Source: Steinernema hermaphroditum (Eukaryota; Nematoda; Chromadorea; Rhabditida; Steinernematidae). Taken from it: 64,000 bases of DNA. A model generated the notes under the pieces. That model saw only the letters and a list, made by a program, of their open reading frames with translations. It did no database searches and was not told the DNA's origin. The translations under genes and the position numbers were made by a program. This document shows, piece after piece, positions 34,284-47,103 of this stretch (its first letter is position 1; each line of letters begins with the position of its first letter). The stretch spans positions 7,340,769 through 7,404,768 of the forward strand of contig CM059624.1 in the NCBI GenBank assembly GCA_030435675.1, in the 5' to 3' direction.

Positions 34284-35816
34284 ATGGTGAGTCTCTCGGC
34301 CCGAGACCTCCTTCCTAGCCCCCTTTCCAGGGCAACGAATCTTCTCTCCCCATGGAAATGTGCAGCAACTTCGACGCCTACGAGCTCCGGAGGCTAGCGA
34401 GACGGTTCAAGAAACTCGACCTGGACGGCTCCGGCAGTCTTAGCGTCGACGAGTTTATGTCGCTCCCCGAGCTGCAACAGAATCCTCTCGTTCAGCGGGT
34501 CATCGACATCTTCGACGAAGACGGCAACGGAGAGGTCGACTTCAGAGGTGACCCCGTTCTTCTGGACCATTCTCGACGCCCCTCTTTCAGAGTTCATTCA
34601 GGGAATATCCCAGTTCAGTGTGAAAGGGGACAAGAACGTCAAGCTCAAATGTAGGCTCATTCTCCTTGCCCTTCTACCTTTCCGCTTTTAGTCGCATTCC
34701 GCATCTACGACATGGACCGTGACGGCTACATCTCCAACGGCGAACTCTTCCAGGTGAGCTCATGCATTTGAAATGAGGAGGGATTACGGCTTTTGTTCGC
34801 CGTCTCACGGGAAAGAACATTATCCTAATTGGAAAATGTCGCCGAGGAGATTTACGGTTGGAGTTAATCACCCAGAGTGGAGTCCCTACTTGTATGAGCA
34901 CTGGGGCGGTGACGTCTTGCTTTCCCGGGTACAATACGTTAGGTACAATACAATACTTTTGCGTTTAGCGACCTTTCAATCAGAGATCCTTTCATGCGAA
35001 ATTGCAAAACAAAAGAGATACCTGGGCGACCAAAGACCCCGGCGACATACACTTCCCCTATAGTCCCGTGAACGAAAACATCGTTTCGTATTCCGATCCG
35101 CTCGCCACCAACCGTAGTCTCTATGCTAATTGGTTACAGGTGCTCAAGATGATGGTCGGCAACAACCTGAAAGACACGCAGCTGCAGCAGATCGTGGACA
35201 AGACGATTCTGTTCCACGACAAGGACGGTGACGGAAAGATCTCCTTCTCCGAGTTCTGCGACGTGAGTCCGCGTGTCTAACGCCCGGCCCATTCCCTAAC
35301 GAACCTTTCGGCACTCCGAATGCAAATCGCACCCTTTTCTGTTTTGGCGCCGCCACACAGAGTGGACGTTCTCTTTGCAGATCGTCGAACACACCGAAGT
35401 GCACAAGAAGATGGTGCTCGAGAACATCTGAAGACCTCCAGCTAGCCTCCGCACCCTTTCCTGCCACCGCCTCCAAGTGCACTAACATCCGAAGGTGCCC
35501 GTAACCGTTCTTCTCGATGTACATACTCCTTCTCCTCGGCCCATGCTTCGCGCTGTCTGTCTTTGTGCCGTGATGTCTAGTCTATCCTGTCTCTGTCTGA
35601 GTCTACTGTACTCTCTTCGGTTGGTTCTTCCGTTTCCTCGAAGTACAAACAATAAACAGATCGATTCGCACTCCACTGACACCTCGCGCTCCGTCGCTAA
35701 CAGTCGTCGTGTGTGGCCACTCCCTAACGAGTGCTCTCCTAACGGGTCCTAACGGGAGCCGCTTGCAGGTGGTCGGCAACCTCGACGTCCACGAGAAGAT
35801 GGTCGTAAAGCCGTGA
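34284..35816 (+). CDS. cnb-1: Calcineurin subunit B, with alternative terminal exons
   Basis: Regulatory Ca2+-binding subunit of the phosphatase calcineurin (PP2B). Exons 34284-34286 (just the ATG), 34331-34547, 34591-34650, 34692-34753 and 35140-35262 are shared; the last exon is either 35381-35431 or 35769-35816. The protein starts [12 protein letters not shown], giving an N-myristoylation Gly2 as in all CNB. Four EF-hands are visible: [34 protein letters not shown] and [12 protein letters not shown]. The linker helix [19 protein letters not shown] is essentially invariant with vertebrates. The distal ending [15 protein letters not shown] gives 170 residues, the length of human CNB1. The proximal ending [16 protein letters not shown] gives 171. 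Intron 4 is about 386 bp; the others are about 40 bp. Confidence 0.95.
35651..35656 (+). terminator. PolyA signal for proximal calcineurin B 3' exon
   Basis: AATAAA about 220 bp after the proximal stop codon (35429-35431) and before the distal terminal exon (35769), so the short transcript can be cleaved on its own. A second AATAAA near 35900 serves the distal exon. Confidence 0.6.
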
Positions 35817-38381
35817 GCCGCGTCGCCTCCTCTAGCCACACAGAGAGTCATCTTTCGCCACTTGAATACCGTACACATATACATACTGTAAGTACATCAA
35901 ATAAAGTGAACACCTCACTACAAAAGCGGAGCACAGTCGCGCCCACCAGTTGGGTCCTCTATGTAGGGTCGGTCAGAGTACAAACTTCAGCACCAGGCCG
36001 ACGGAACCCGTGACGTGATGGCACAGAAACGTGCGTGAAGTGGAGAAGAACGCCGCGAGGGCGGTTTCAAACCGCAGCCGTGAAGGTCACCAGCGAAAGT
36101 TTTCTTTGAAAACAAAAGCATGTGGGGGATCCACGTGACTAAGATGTTTGGAAATTTTGATACTCTAAGACATGCCATGTCATCTGGCCTCCTCTAAAAT
36201 GGCGACATCCACACCACGTTAAGTAGTTTAAGAGGTACATTGGATTGAAAACAGGACACCGTGTGCCGTCTAGATTTGCAGTGTTCTGATGTGGTTCTTC
36301 TAAAGAAAAGACGGATAGGCAAGTGGTCGTCGTTCTATTGCTTATAGCTTATAGTGACTTCTGCATTCTATTAGCTTATTGTAGACCAATAAACAGTTAC
36401 ACGGATTTGGTCAGGTTCATGTCGGCAAAAGCTCGCTCAAGCTCATCTACATCGTTTTCAAGAACTCTTCGCCCATACGTGACTTTCCTGAGTCTGTGCT
36501 CTCATTGTAGTCATTCAGGTGTGCTGAAAAGCGTGACACGAACAAAGTGCATCTCGGGGTTGTAGAGTGTATGCAAGAGACGCTGTTTTAACTCAAATTG
36601 GAAAAAAGGTTCAAATTTCTGTAATGGCATAGTACAAATGGGTGTGTGGGGATATTCCGCTCGAGATGACAATGTGAATGCAAAAGAATCACGTGGATCC
36701 ATTTTTCCGGACAACCTGCTCCATTTCGAACCATCTTCCTATGCTCTGCCACATGATCACTTATAATTGATGTTGCAAAAGGCGAACGAAAGAGGTCTGC
36801 GGAAGCGGGGGTGAAATTGAATCGCGCGAAGGAGCGTTTCACAGTGATGATCATTTGGTACCCAACAATCGAGTTATTGAAACAGCTTTCGCCTAAAATA
36901 ACCTAATGATGGATCTAAAGATACGGTGAATTCGGTCCCCGAAGTACGTGGTATTTCGTTAAGTCCTTATGGCGCGCTGTGAACAGTAGAATAGCATTAT
37001 GATAGCACCCTCTCTACTTCAGAGATTTTGAAAAACATGTCTTTATTGAGCTGAATTACCGTAGCCATGCAATTAGCTTGTGGCTCGGGTCCTGGATCAG
37101 TTTGGCAGTATTTGAAGGTGCCGATTTAAGTCATTGAGCGTTTTTTAAGAGTCGTTCTGTAAGCGACCAATGTTCAGAAATTAATTGTAGTTGCCTTCCT
37201 TCTTTGTCGGAACGATTCTCTTCTTTTTCCTTTGAACATATGCAACAGAGAGTATGCATCACACTACCGGAAATATTGCTGAGGCAGCTTCAGTGTTAAT
37301 GGATTTCGGACAGGATGTAGCCCTAAAAGGTCAACGTTTCCCCTCGACGCAATTCACCCGAGAAACGTCTCAACCGGCTCACCTTTCGGTTTGCAAATCG
37401 CGCGTACTCTGCGCCGAAGGATCTCCGAAATTCGCACGGAACCAGCCCCGTCAGACGTCTTCCGCGTAGTTTGTGCTTCTTTCGTCACTGCTCGAGGCTG
37501 CACACAAAAGCGACGGTTCGTTCTAGGGGTCACAGGACAGAGAAAGGAGTGTGACCACGGAAAGGTCAACAGTTCCAGCGATATGATACGAATTTCGAAA
37601 TCGATTAGGGGGGTTCCTAAAATTATGTAAGAACTAGGAAGATGAACACGAGTTGGTCAAGCGGATTTCACACCATATGAGTCCATCAATCATCTTTCCA
37701 TTTGTCGCCTAAGACTTGCGACTTGTTCAAACACAAATACTCATCAAATCGGAGCGAAACCAAGAGCAAAATGTGACCAACCTTCTTCTCCTCGCCACGA
37801 TTCGGGGAAACGGAATGAGGGAACAGAAGTTGCCCTGATTCGATGCAGCTAATTCTATAGGCAGAAACAAGCGTATGTGGAGTTTCGCGTTTGTCGTCTA
37901 ACCATCTGAGTCCATCCTGCGCCGAAGATTCACCACTAGTTCGAAGACTCAGAGGAACAAAGCTACCGACGCGAAAGATCCACTTCCGTTTTCTTGACCA
38001 CCACCTAGAGAAGAATCCAGAAGGGAGCCGATTACGACACCTTCGGCGAAGAATCGCGGCGGCGCGGAACTGGCTCTGGAAGAAGAACTCCCGACGTCAT
38101 TCTTTGTTTCAAAAGAGTCTCTGCTGGGTCCTCTTTTCGTCGAATCGGCTTCTGTGGAACCAGATCGGGCACTTTCTCCCTTTGTGTTCCTTGTGTTCTG
38201 CTCGAGGAAGGCATCGTCACCTCCCTCGCCTCGTGATGCCTCTTCCGTACTCACCGAACCGGCGCCCCAGGGGGTCGTCCGTTGCTTCCGATTGCGGCTT
38301 CGGGGCGGAGGCGGCGGGCGCCGCCCCCTCGGGGGAATCCACTTTGCCCGACACACGTGGCTTCATTCGCCGATTCGCGCC
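35817..38381. other. Intergenic region, no supported gene
   Basis: About 2.6 kb after calcineurin B. AATAAA near 35900 closes the distal transcript. The rest shows only short overlapping frames without domain signatures; a GC-rich segment at 38.0-38.4 kb precedes the Patched-related gene and likely includes its promoter. Confidence 0.45.
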
Positions 38382-41300
38382 ATGATTCTACCGACCGCTT
38401 TCGTCGAGCGGAAGCTGCAGGTGGGTCTTTTCGACTTTTTGCGACTTTTCGATTATCTGGCATTCCCTCGCGAGGTTCGGATTAGCGCTGCGCAGACGCT
38501 TTGAGCCCTCAGAGGACAAAGCCGACCGTCGCCGAAGCGTCACGGCGGTCACAGCGGAGGATAGGAGCCGCGGGCGATTGACGCTCCGCTGGTCAGGAAG
38601 GGGCGAGTTACGCAAATCAGCTTCTGATCTCTGGAAACCGAGCGCCAATTTGGGAGATAGGGGTTGCTTTCAAGAAGGGGGTAGGTGACGATTTGCTTTT
38701 CTGGTGAATATCCTATCCATACTAGATCATTTTTGGCTATCGTAAACGATATCCCGTAAACATGCCGCCAACTACTGATTTAATTCGTTCGAGAGACATT
38801 CTCTAATTCAAAAGGACACAGATTACACTTCGATCTGGTTTTTTATCTGAAGAAGACACACAAAATCGGTTACAAAAGGAGTCCGTTATGGCGAAAGAAC
38901 ATCTTCCCTCGGAACTTGCTCAGAACGGAACCTGTTTTTATGCCTGTAATGCTTGTTCGATGAAACATCGCTTCGGAAGCTGACATTAATTGGACCCCGG
39001 ACGTGAAGCCGTTGTCATGGTCAGCATGTTTGGTCAGCACATCGTAGGAAAGATGTCATCCCTGTTAGGGCACTTTTGATTAGAACCACAGAGAGCGTTC
39101 AGCAGATCACTTTGATTCTCGAAGTCCTCCCTTTTAGAACCTCTTCTACGCGCTGGGACTCTCGATCGGACGCCACCCATGGCGCTTCATCGTCGGCCCG
39201 CTCCTCTTCAGCCTGCTCTGTTCAGCCGGGTTCCTCCGCTTCAAACAGGTACCTCTGAGAACAAGGAGGCGAATTTGCAAAGCGCACTTTAAAGATCAAC
39301 AACGCGAGGGTGCAATTCACAGCGAGCGACTCGCCGAGTCGCCGCGAGGCGGCCACCGTCCGCACCTTCTTGAACCAGAACGGCGAACTCCACGTGGTGC
39401 AGGTGATCGTGGACGCCCGGGGAGGGGGCCAGGGGGACCTCCTCAGGAGTCCCTACAAGGAGCAGCTGATTGCGCTGGTCACAGAGCTCTCCGAAGAGCT
39501 TAAGGTGCTGGACCCGGCGACAGGAAAGAACATCTCCTTCATGGGAATGTGTGAGCCCTACTGTAGGAAAAACGAAGCCCTCGTCACAACTCTGAAGTTG
39601 GCCGAGTCCGGCAGGATTGAGGTAGTGCCACGGGTGGATGGGTGCTGTGGAATTCGCGTTTCAGATGACCTACCCGGTGATCAACCTCATGGGCACCGAA
39701 GCCTCCATCGGCACCAGCATGTACAAAGTGGAGAGAGACAACGCCACTGGGCTCATCAAAGGGTTCAAGGTCGCCATTCTGCAGTTTTTCCTCGTCCACA
39801 AGAACAAGGAAGTCATGTACGCCTGGGAGGACATGGTGACTCCAATAGGTTCCAGGCTCTAGGTTCAATTCATGTCTGTTACAGGTGGTCGATCTGATCT
39901 CCGTCAACAAGTATAACTTCCTCCGAGTGGACGTCGCCTCGGACAACCTCGTTGGGAAGGAGGTGAAGCGGATGGGGTCGGAGACGGCGCCGATGCTCGT
40001 TCTGGCCCTCGGCGCGCTCCTGGTCTTCGTCATCGCCTGCTCCTTCAGGTAGCGCCGAACCGGAGCTTTGGGACCAGGGCTGTGCGAGTTTCGAGTTTTG
40101 GACGAAACTCAACTCGAAACTCGCCTTGGTCCTGTCACTATGATTTTGTGCCACCCAGGGTGATACTAACCGCTACGAGCCCCGCGGAAGACAAATTTTC
40201 GACCTTCCGTACACCAAATCAATGAAAACAGGGTATTCGTCGTGGGACCAAAATTGAAAATCACAACAGATCGTCTAGGAAAAGATTTCTGCTAATGGAA
40301 TTGAAGGATTATGCGGTTTGCGTTAAAGTCGCATATGGCCTGGGTCTAAAGAGATGTTTAAGTACCTCAAGAAATTACCATAAGTCTGTTCAGCAAACTC
40401 TGCTGCATAGAATAAGCCTCGGCTCCTCTGCTAGCATGCTTTCTTCATTGAGTTATTAGAAGAACCATTAGTTTGTAATTGAGAGTTGAACAGTTAGCTT
40501 CAGATTCATATGTTGGAAAGCTATTGGAACAGAGGATGGTTCATGTACGACGTCGTGACGGACAGATAAGCCATTATATTCTTAAAAATCCACAGCTCAC
40601 GATTCAAAGTGCCTTTGTACACCATTGATTCCTAATAACTCAATGAAGAAAGCTTGCTGGCAGTCGAGCCAGGACTCAATCGACGCGGCACACTCTCCCA
40701 AACCACTGTCCGTTTAAGAAGTTAGGCGAAATCGCCCCAGAAACGAGAAATATGCAAAAAAACACTGATTTTCATTACAAAAAATACAAGTTTCGAGTTT
40801 TTGGGGGTAAGTTTCGAATAGTTTCGAGTTTCGTTTCGAGCTTTTGAAAAAAGTTTCGAGTTTTGAGTTTCGACTTCCGAGTTTCGAGTTTCGCACAGCC
40901 CTGTTTGGGACCCTCTCCCTTTCAGGCAACAGTCTCGGGAGGAGAAGATCTTCGAGTCGGTCATCGGAGGGGTGACTCCGATCGTGGCGGGAGTCGCCTC
41001 CATCGGCTTCGTGTCGGGAACCGGGCTCGCCTTCCAGTCGATCGTTGTGGCGACGATGTTCCTCCTGCTGGCCGTCGGCGTCGACGACGTCTTCATCATG
41101 CTGGCGGCGTGGCGTCGCTCCGCGAAGGGCGCTCCCGTGGAGGAGCGCGCGGCGGAGACCCTCCGGGAGTCGGGCTGCTCGATGACCATTACTTCAGTCA
41201 CCAACTTCCTCTCCTTCGCCATCGGCATGACTTCCACGACGCAGGCGCTCTTCGCCTTCGGCGTCTATTCCTGCGTCGCCGTCACCGTCTGCTACTTCTT

Positions 41301-42907
41301 CCAGCTCTTCATCTTCCCCGCCGTCCTCGTCCTCACCGCCCACAAGGAAAACTCCGAAAAGTCGGTTCCCCGCATTCCTAACCCCCGAACCCATCGCCTT
41401 TAGTGCCTCGTGTCTTCCTCGCGAGATCAAGTGCATCTCTGTCTTCGGGAACATTCACGACGCCTTCTTCAGAGCCGTCGCCAGCTTCGTCACCAACTGG
41501 TGCGTCAGACTGTGTCTCGTTGTAGTCATGCTCGTCTACTGGATCGGCGCCTTCTACGGCATCACCCAGGTAGAAGACCCGACTACTTTCGGCCACTTGG
41601 GGAGAGATTTCAGCTGGAGACAGACTTGAGTGTTCAGAAGCTCGCCATGCCCAACAGCCACATCGTGGACTTCAAGAACCGATACGACGACGCGATTACA
41701 GTAGTCCTTGTGGAACTGTAAGGAACCAATCTTGACTATCTTCAGGAGATGCAAACGGTCGCCTTCATCGTGCAGCGCCCCGGGGACCTCTCGAACGTCT
41801 CTCAGATCGGCCGTATCGAGGCTCTCCAGAAGGCGTTCGAAGGCGCCAGCTACTCCTACGGCGCGGAGTCGACCTTCTGCTGGCTGAACGCCTACAAGGA
41901 GTTCCGCGCCATCCTGAACGAGGAGGAGGGCGTCGAGAACGTCGTCTTCAGCTACACCGACATCCCCGAGTTCCTCTCCTCTTCCTCCTATTCCTTCTGG
42001 GCGGCGACGCTCCACGCGAACTTCTCCGCCTGCGACCTCGGACGCCCCTCCTGCGTCGAGCAGTTCCTCTGCACCACCGGGTTCACCACGCTCGTCCGCT
42101 ACAACGAGCTCTTCCCCCTCGTGCAGGAGTGGAGGGCCATCGCCGCCAACTTCTCCGATCTCGACGTCGTCATCTACCAGGAACGCGCCCAGTATGCCGA
42201 TCAGGTTGGTGCCGCCCCAGGGGCTACCGTAACCCTTGTCTTCAGAGTCAGACGCTGTCGTCGACGGTGTGGCAGACTCTTCTGAGCGCCCTCGTCTGCA
42301 TGGCGATCTCCTTCGTCGTCCTCATCCCCGACCTCTCCAGCATCCTCGGCGCCACCTTCTCCGTCCTCTCCGTCAACGTCGGCGTCATCGGCTACCTCTC
42401 CCTCTGGGGCATCGGCATCGACCCTCTCAGCATGGCCGCCCTTCTCATGAGCATCGGCTTCTCCGTCGACATCACCGCCCACATCAGCTACCACTACTAC
42501 ACCGCCAAGGATGATACGGTAGGCGAAGATCGCCGGAATTTCACGTCCTCTTCCAGTTGTGCGCCCGTAGACGCCTGGAGCACGCCCTCCTCGGCATCGG
42601 GTGGCCCACGCTACAAGGAGGTCTCTCGGCGATGATTGCAATGACTCCGATCCTCTTCAAGCCTTCCTACCTCGGGGTGGTCTTCCTCAAGGTACCTTCT
42701 TCTGACTCATCCCTCTAATCTCTCTGCTAGACCCTGACTTTGGTATCCCTGTTCGGCCTTCTGCACGGCCTCGTCCTCCTTCCGGCTATTCTAACGGCCT
42801 TCGACGATCTCTCCTCGAGGAACAAGAAGGTTCTTCCCGTCCTTGTCCTGCCCGTTCCTGCGATCGTCGGTTCCCTGAAGAGAAGAAGCGAGGAGCCGAT
42901 GCGATGA
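38382..42907 (+). CDS. ptr: Patched-related (PTR/PTCHD-type) 12-TM protein
   Basis: Sterol-sensing-domain membrane protein of the nematode Patched-related group; these act in cuticle formation, molting and vesicle or lipid handling. Twelve exons (38382-38420, 39138-39248, 39295-39621, 39665-39835, 39885-40048, 40926-41360, 41404-41569, 41614-41700, 41746-42204, 42246-42518, 42557-42691, 42731-42907) join in phase to 847 residues, a normal PTR length. The N-terminus VERKLQNLFYALGLSIGRHP is typical, TM1 follows at about 25-48, and a large luminal loop leads to the sterol-sensing domain starting near 235, with the RND-family GVDDVFIML motif near residue 322. A second luminal loop and the last TM group (FSVDITAHISYH, FLKTLTLVSLFGLLHGLVLLP) complete the fold. 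All introns are 38-717 bp except intron 1 (717) and intron 5 (877); intron 5 contains a MITE, the rest are near 40-50 bp. Confidence 0.92.
40075..40903. mobile_element. 829-bp hAT-type MITE inside a PTR intron
   Basis: Flanked by an exact 8-bp duplication TTTGGGAC (40067-40074 and 40904-40911). The ends are inverted: left CAGGGCTGTGCGAGTTTCGA, right (reverse complement) CAGGGCTGTGCGAAACTCGA. Ends starting CAGGG and 8-bp target sites are hAT hallmarks. The terminal zones are built of GAGTTTC-like repeats, and an internal inverted repeat around TTTCTTCATTGAGTTATTAG lies near 40440 and 40630. No transposase frame is present, so it is non-autonomous. Confidence 0.88.
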
Positions 42908-45900
42908 GAGTGATGGATAGTTGTTGATCTGTTGATGTCCACGAGCTTTAGATTCTCTCGCAGGTTCTTCCACAGAACCTTCAGCCGTAATGTATTGAAT
43001 AATTATTAAAAAATGAAGATAATAATGGAACCGTTGTGAGTTTGACAGCCAGGACACTGTTTCTTGGATGCTTCTGCACCCAAAAGAGATCGATTATGGG
43101 AAAATTCCGCGGATTATCAGATAAACTTCAAAAATTTCGCAAAATGAGGCACCGCTGGACTTAAAACAGTCTGCAAGAAACGCACTGACAGGACTACATA
43201 GTGAATGAATCCTTCCAGAATTTGTTTTTGGATATGTAAATACAGTCTGCGCGACTGTGCGGCACAGACTATGGTTGGCCCTTAAGGCGTGATTCCCCAT
43301 CTGGTTCATATTCTTCTGTATTCCTGTTGCAGACTGGTCGTGCACTCCCCCGCCACCCACATCAAAATACTTAAAACGTTCAAGTCCATTTTGTTGATTT
43401 GTTCAAGATGATTTGATTACAACGCGCACTGTGAATGATGTCCTGAATGACGAGATTAGGCATCTCTGCTTGCTTTTACGTGGGCTCAAAGTTTTCACGC
43501 ATCCTCACAAGGGCTGCAGACCACTCGAAACACAATTTACTCTCTGCACGACCCTCGGAATCTGCATTCGCGTCGTCGGAAGTGCCACTCACCCGCGTCG
43601 CCTCTCCAACTTCCTCGTCCTTTGTTTCGCCGCAAACGACCCGTCACATTTTTAGGATAATGCCTATCGAGATGTGTTCGATCTTTTAAACTTTCTTTGC
43701 CAACGAGCTCAGAGAGGTGCTAAGGGAGAAAAATTGCGTTTTGGAGGTGACACTGGCTGAGGTATGATAAGAAGAACTCTTAATCTCTACGATAAATTGG
43801 CGACGGAACTCCTTGTACTTCCAGGGATGGTCTTCTTTATTTGTACTCGAGCAGTTTCCGTCAATAGGGCCAACTTCAACGGAAAAGTTTCTTATTGGTT
43901 CGTTCAAAATTAACCGAGGGTCTTTCATTTGTGTTCCCAGTGATCGGTCGGGTCGTCCACTCGCTCTTTCTGAGGCTGTCTGGGGCCGACTGAGTTGAGT
44001 GAGCGGTCGTTTTCGGCCGTCATTGTTGGTTGCATAGTGATCGCCCCGGCTCCCAGAAGGCCTGGAACACCAGGGAGCCGTAGTTCCAACGTCTTGCCAA
44101 GAAGCCCGTCACTGCCGCCCGACTCCACCCGCGCCGCCAGAGAAGCCGAAGAAGCGTTACAACTCCGAAGTCTGTGCCGCCAGCTGCCTTGATGGTTCCC
44201 GGTTTGCCCGTTGTGCTCCACCGACGCGTTTCGCCCAGATGCCGTTCTTCGCCCGTGCTGCCCGCGGAAGCCGCCGAAGAAGCTTCTCAACTCCGACGTC
44301 CGCGCTGCCACCCGAGCTGAAGATGGGCTTGCTGTGTTCCACCGTCTCCGGGGTCAACTCTTCGCCTCTCTGATGCCCGCGCACACTGATGGGATCGTCG
44401 CCTTCTACTCTGATGCTGTGCCCTGCGCCGAAGCCAGAAGACCGACGACTACGGAGTGACAATGTGGTTTTTGTGCATATATATGACGTCTCGCAAGGCG
44501 TAAGCCTTAGATACGGGAAATAAACTCGTAAACTCGTAAACTCGTAACTCAAAATGAACCAATCCAGTGAGTGAGAAATCACGTACAAAGTTCATTTCTG
44601 GGTGATTTTTCTGAGTGATTGTTAGCATCCGCATCACATGTCCCTCCACATGGCATCTGCACCCAATTAGTGACCACGCCTCGGTCCAATCCCCAATTGT
44701 CGCCGATCGAGCTACCCACGACCAGAAGAGCCGACGGTTCAGCCACTTCTAAATCGAGAGATCTTCAAGAAAAGGCGATAAATCGTCACTTATGGACATG
44801 CGAAGAGCTCGATAAAATTCGCCCTTTTCATCCAGATGATGTTTTCGTTGTTTTCGGCGCCGCCGAAGACGAAACTGATTCCTCATCTCCGAACGGTGAG
44901 TTAATCCGATCGTTTGTTCTGTGAAATTGCGCGCGACAGTGGTCTTTGGCGGCCCTTGGTGCCCGCCTAAACAGGCTTTTTAGAAAGGGAGGAGTCGTTT
45001 TTTCGGAGGATGCGATTTCACGGGAGTTACGAGGTCACTGGATTGGGATTTGAAACGGTGTCCGAGGCTCGGTGGCCATTTGTCTCGCGAGACTACACTC
45101 TCTTTTTTTGTTTGGAGAATTGGCGAAAAATGATGAAAAGAGGTCTGCAGCGCTTCTTCAGGACAGAGCTGTCGAGAGCCGGCTCGGCGTGTGATCAGTG
45201 GACTACTATAGTACCATTGCAAGGCTCCGTCCGTCTTCCTCGTCCAGGGACCATTACTCCTACGGTGTGAGTGCGTACTTCCCTCCGAACGATTAGACGA
45301 TTTTAGAGCATACGGTTACAGCACTCGGAGCGGTCTTCGCCTCCACAAAAACGCCGCAGAAACATTACTTCAGATTTAGTGTGCCGTCCGATTAACAATT
45401 CGCTCCTAAACGGCGATTAATTGGCCGAGTGGCCGCAGACCCGGGGCACCTTTTAGCCATCTTCTGGCCCTCCATGGGTCGATGGATGATTGACGCGCTT
45501 GTCGCCTACAGGCAAATTGAGTCCACAACTGTCGCCGCGGCGTCTCCCTCCGCCCCTATCGAGTTGCATCGACGAGTGTTTTCCCCTTCCTCAGCCCCAG
45601 GCGATACATCAAGCATACATCAGTTATGTCCCCGAGGCTCCCTCCCTCGCCTTTCCCTCGAAGCCCTTTCCTAGGCCCGTTCCCTCCGTTTCTGGCTACT
45701 GTACCCCTCGGTGCCGAGCAACACGTGTTTGATCGGTCGAGATGTCCTCAATTAATCGATCGCGTCGCCGCAATCACTCTTCCTAACGGCTCCTCACAAG
45801 AAGCCAATTGGCATCATAACCTCGCGGGATGTGACAAACGGCGCGTTCCGCGACTCCTCCACGGAATGTTCCCCTGGCGATAACAGACGTGCAAGCCTGA

Positions 45901-47103
45901 TTTTCGGCGCCTAATTAAGTGTCTCGTGGGGCCTCTCCTCTTTTTGTCCTTCCTCCTACTCGATCCCATTCTTCGCGAGCTCACAAATGCAAATCCGCTC
46001 TCCAGCGGAGACCAAACGCCCATCAAACATTGTCGCATCAGTCCGTTTTTTCGCCCAACTCGATTGTCCTTTTGGAGGTCGTCATACGCCCCGAGGGTCC
46101 CTCAGTCCTCTCCCCCGAAGACGCCTCTCCCAAGCAAGTCATTTCTTATTGAATTCGATCTCACTCGTCGATCTCTTCGTACTTGGGTCTCCGATGAACC
46201 CCAGTGTTGGTCCTTTGTTAAGGTACTTGCGTGTCGTATTTGATCTTGCGAAAGGTCATATTAGGGATGATGTAGTGTATGTTTAGAAGAGGAAATGTTT
46301 ATGGTTTCGTGTCCTAGTATGCAGCTGTTCTGCAAATGTTTCAATTCTTTGATTCTATTTTCGCTACTTTGTCCGGTTTCCTACGATCATTCTTCTGTTT
46401 CTCTCAACACTGGGATACTTTCTGAGGTTAGAGGCCTTACACTCCCTCTCGAACTATTAGATCTTAAACCCTCTAAATTGTACACTTTCCCGGCTTCTTA
46501 GCTGTGATTCCAATCGTACTCCTCGCGACAGGGCCTAAAGACGGACCTCGCGCAGATTGATCGTTCCTGGCTTTGTTTTTGTTTTGACCGCTTGAAGTGT
46601 GACACATGGACACACTTCCATATCCGATACGTTATCTTGCTCAGAAATTTCGCCCACCATTTGTCAGAAGGCTGGCTTCTTTTAGATCTATTGATCGTCT
46701 GAGTCACTGAGACCGCCTTAGTACTACGTATGCGATTTGTCACTGCGTGAATCTTTGTACTTGCCTACGTCGAGCACTCCCACTCCATCAGAAGCGATCA
46801 CATGACGAGGACAGATCTGTTCCTGTCAGCTCGAGATCGTCAAAAGTATCGACAGCTGCTTAGGGAAGCAGCGAGTCTCCGAAGACTCGTAAAGGAAATC
46901 GAGATGTTCTTTTGTTTTCCTTCCGCGATAGCAACTCCTTCGTCCCCCCAAGAGCGATCGTCTTCGCCGCTTCCAAGGGCATCCGTCATGTCCTATCCCG
47001 CGATCTCTGTCGGCGACTCGTCACTCCCCTCGAGGGATCGGTTTCAGAATCCCGCCATCGATCGCTCCTCTGCGGAAACGTCTCCGACGACCACCCACGT
47101 CGA
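42908..47103. other. Intergenic region between PTR and PIEZO genes
   Basis: About 4.2 kb without a secure gene. It holds a near-complete dispersed repeat A copy (43920-44540), a frame of possible coding character at about 44640-44893, GC-rich ATTA-containing DNA at 45.3-46.2 kb, and a 101-codon frame (46802-47107) that overlaps the PIEZO start. The PIEZO promoter should lie in the last part. Confidence 0.45.
43920..44545 (+). repeat. Dispersed repeat A, near full-length copy
   Basis: The best-preserved member, about 620 bp. It starts TCTTTCATTTGTGTTCCCAG, continues through ATCGGTCGGGTCGT, the GCCGCCAGAGAAGCCGAAGA block, GATGCCCGCGCACACTGATG, TGCATATATATGACGT and GGCGTAAGCC, and ends with AAATAAACTCGT followed by tandem AAACTCGT units. 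Shared 3' ends, variable tandem tails and 5'-truncated relatives suggest a SINE-like retroposon rather than a DNA transposon. No conserved protein was seen. Confidence 0.7.

Noticed and set aside
37891..38385. 164-codon frame upstream of the Patched-related gene
   Set aside because: Overlapped by other frames on both strands, Arg/Ser-rich and without domain; the real PTR start codon lies in another frame at its end.
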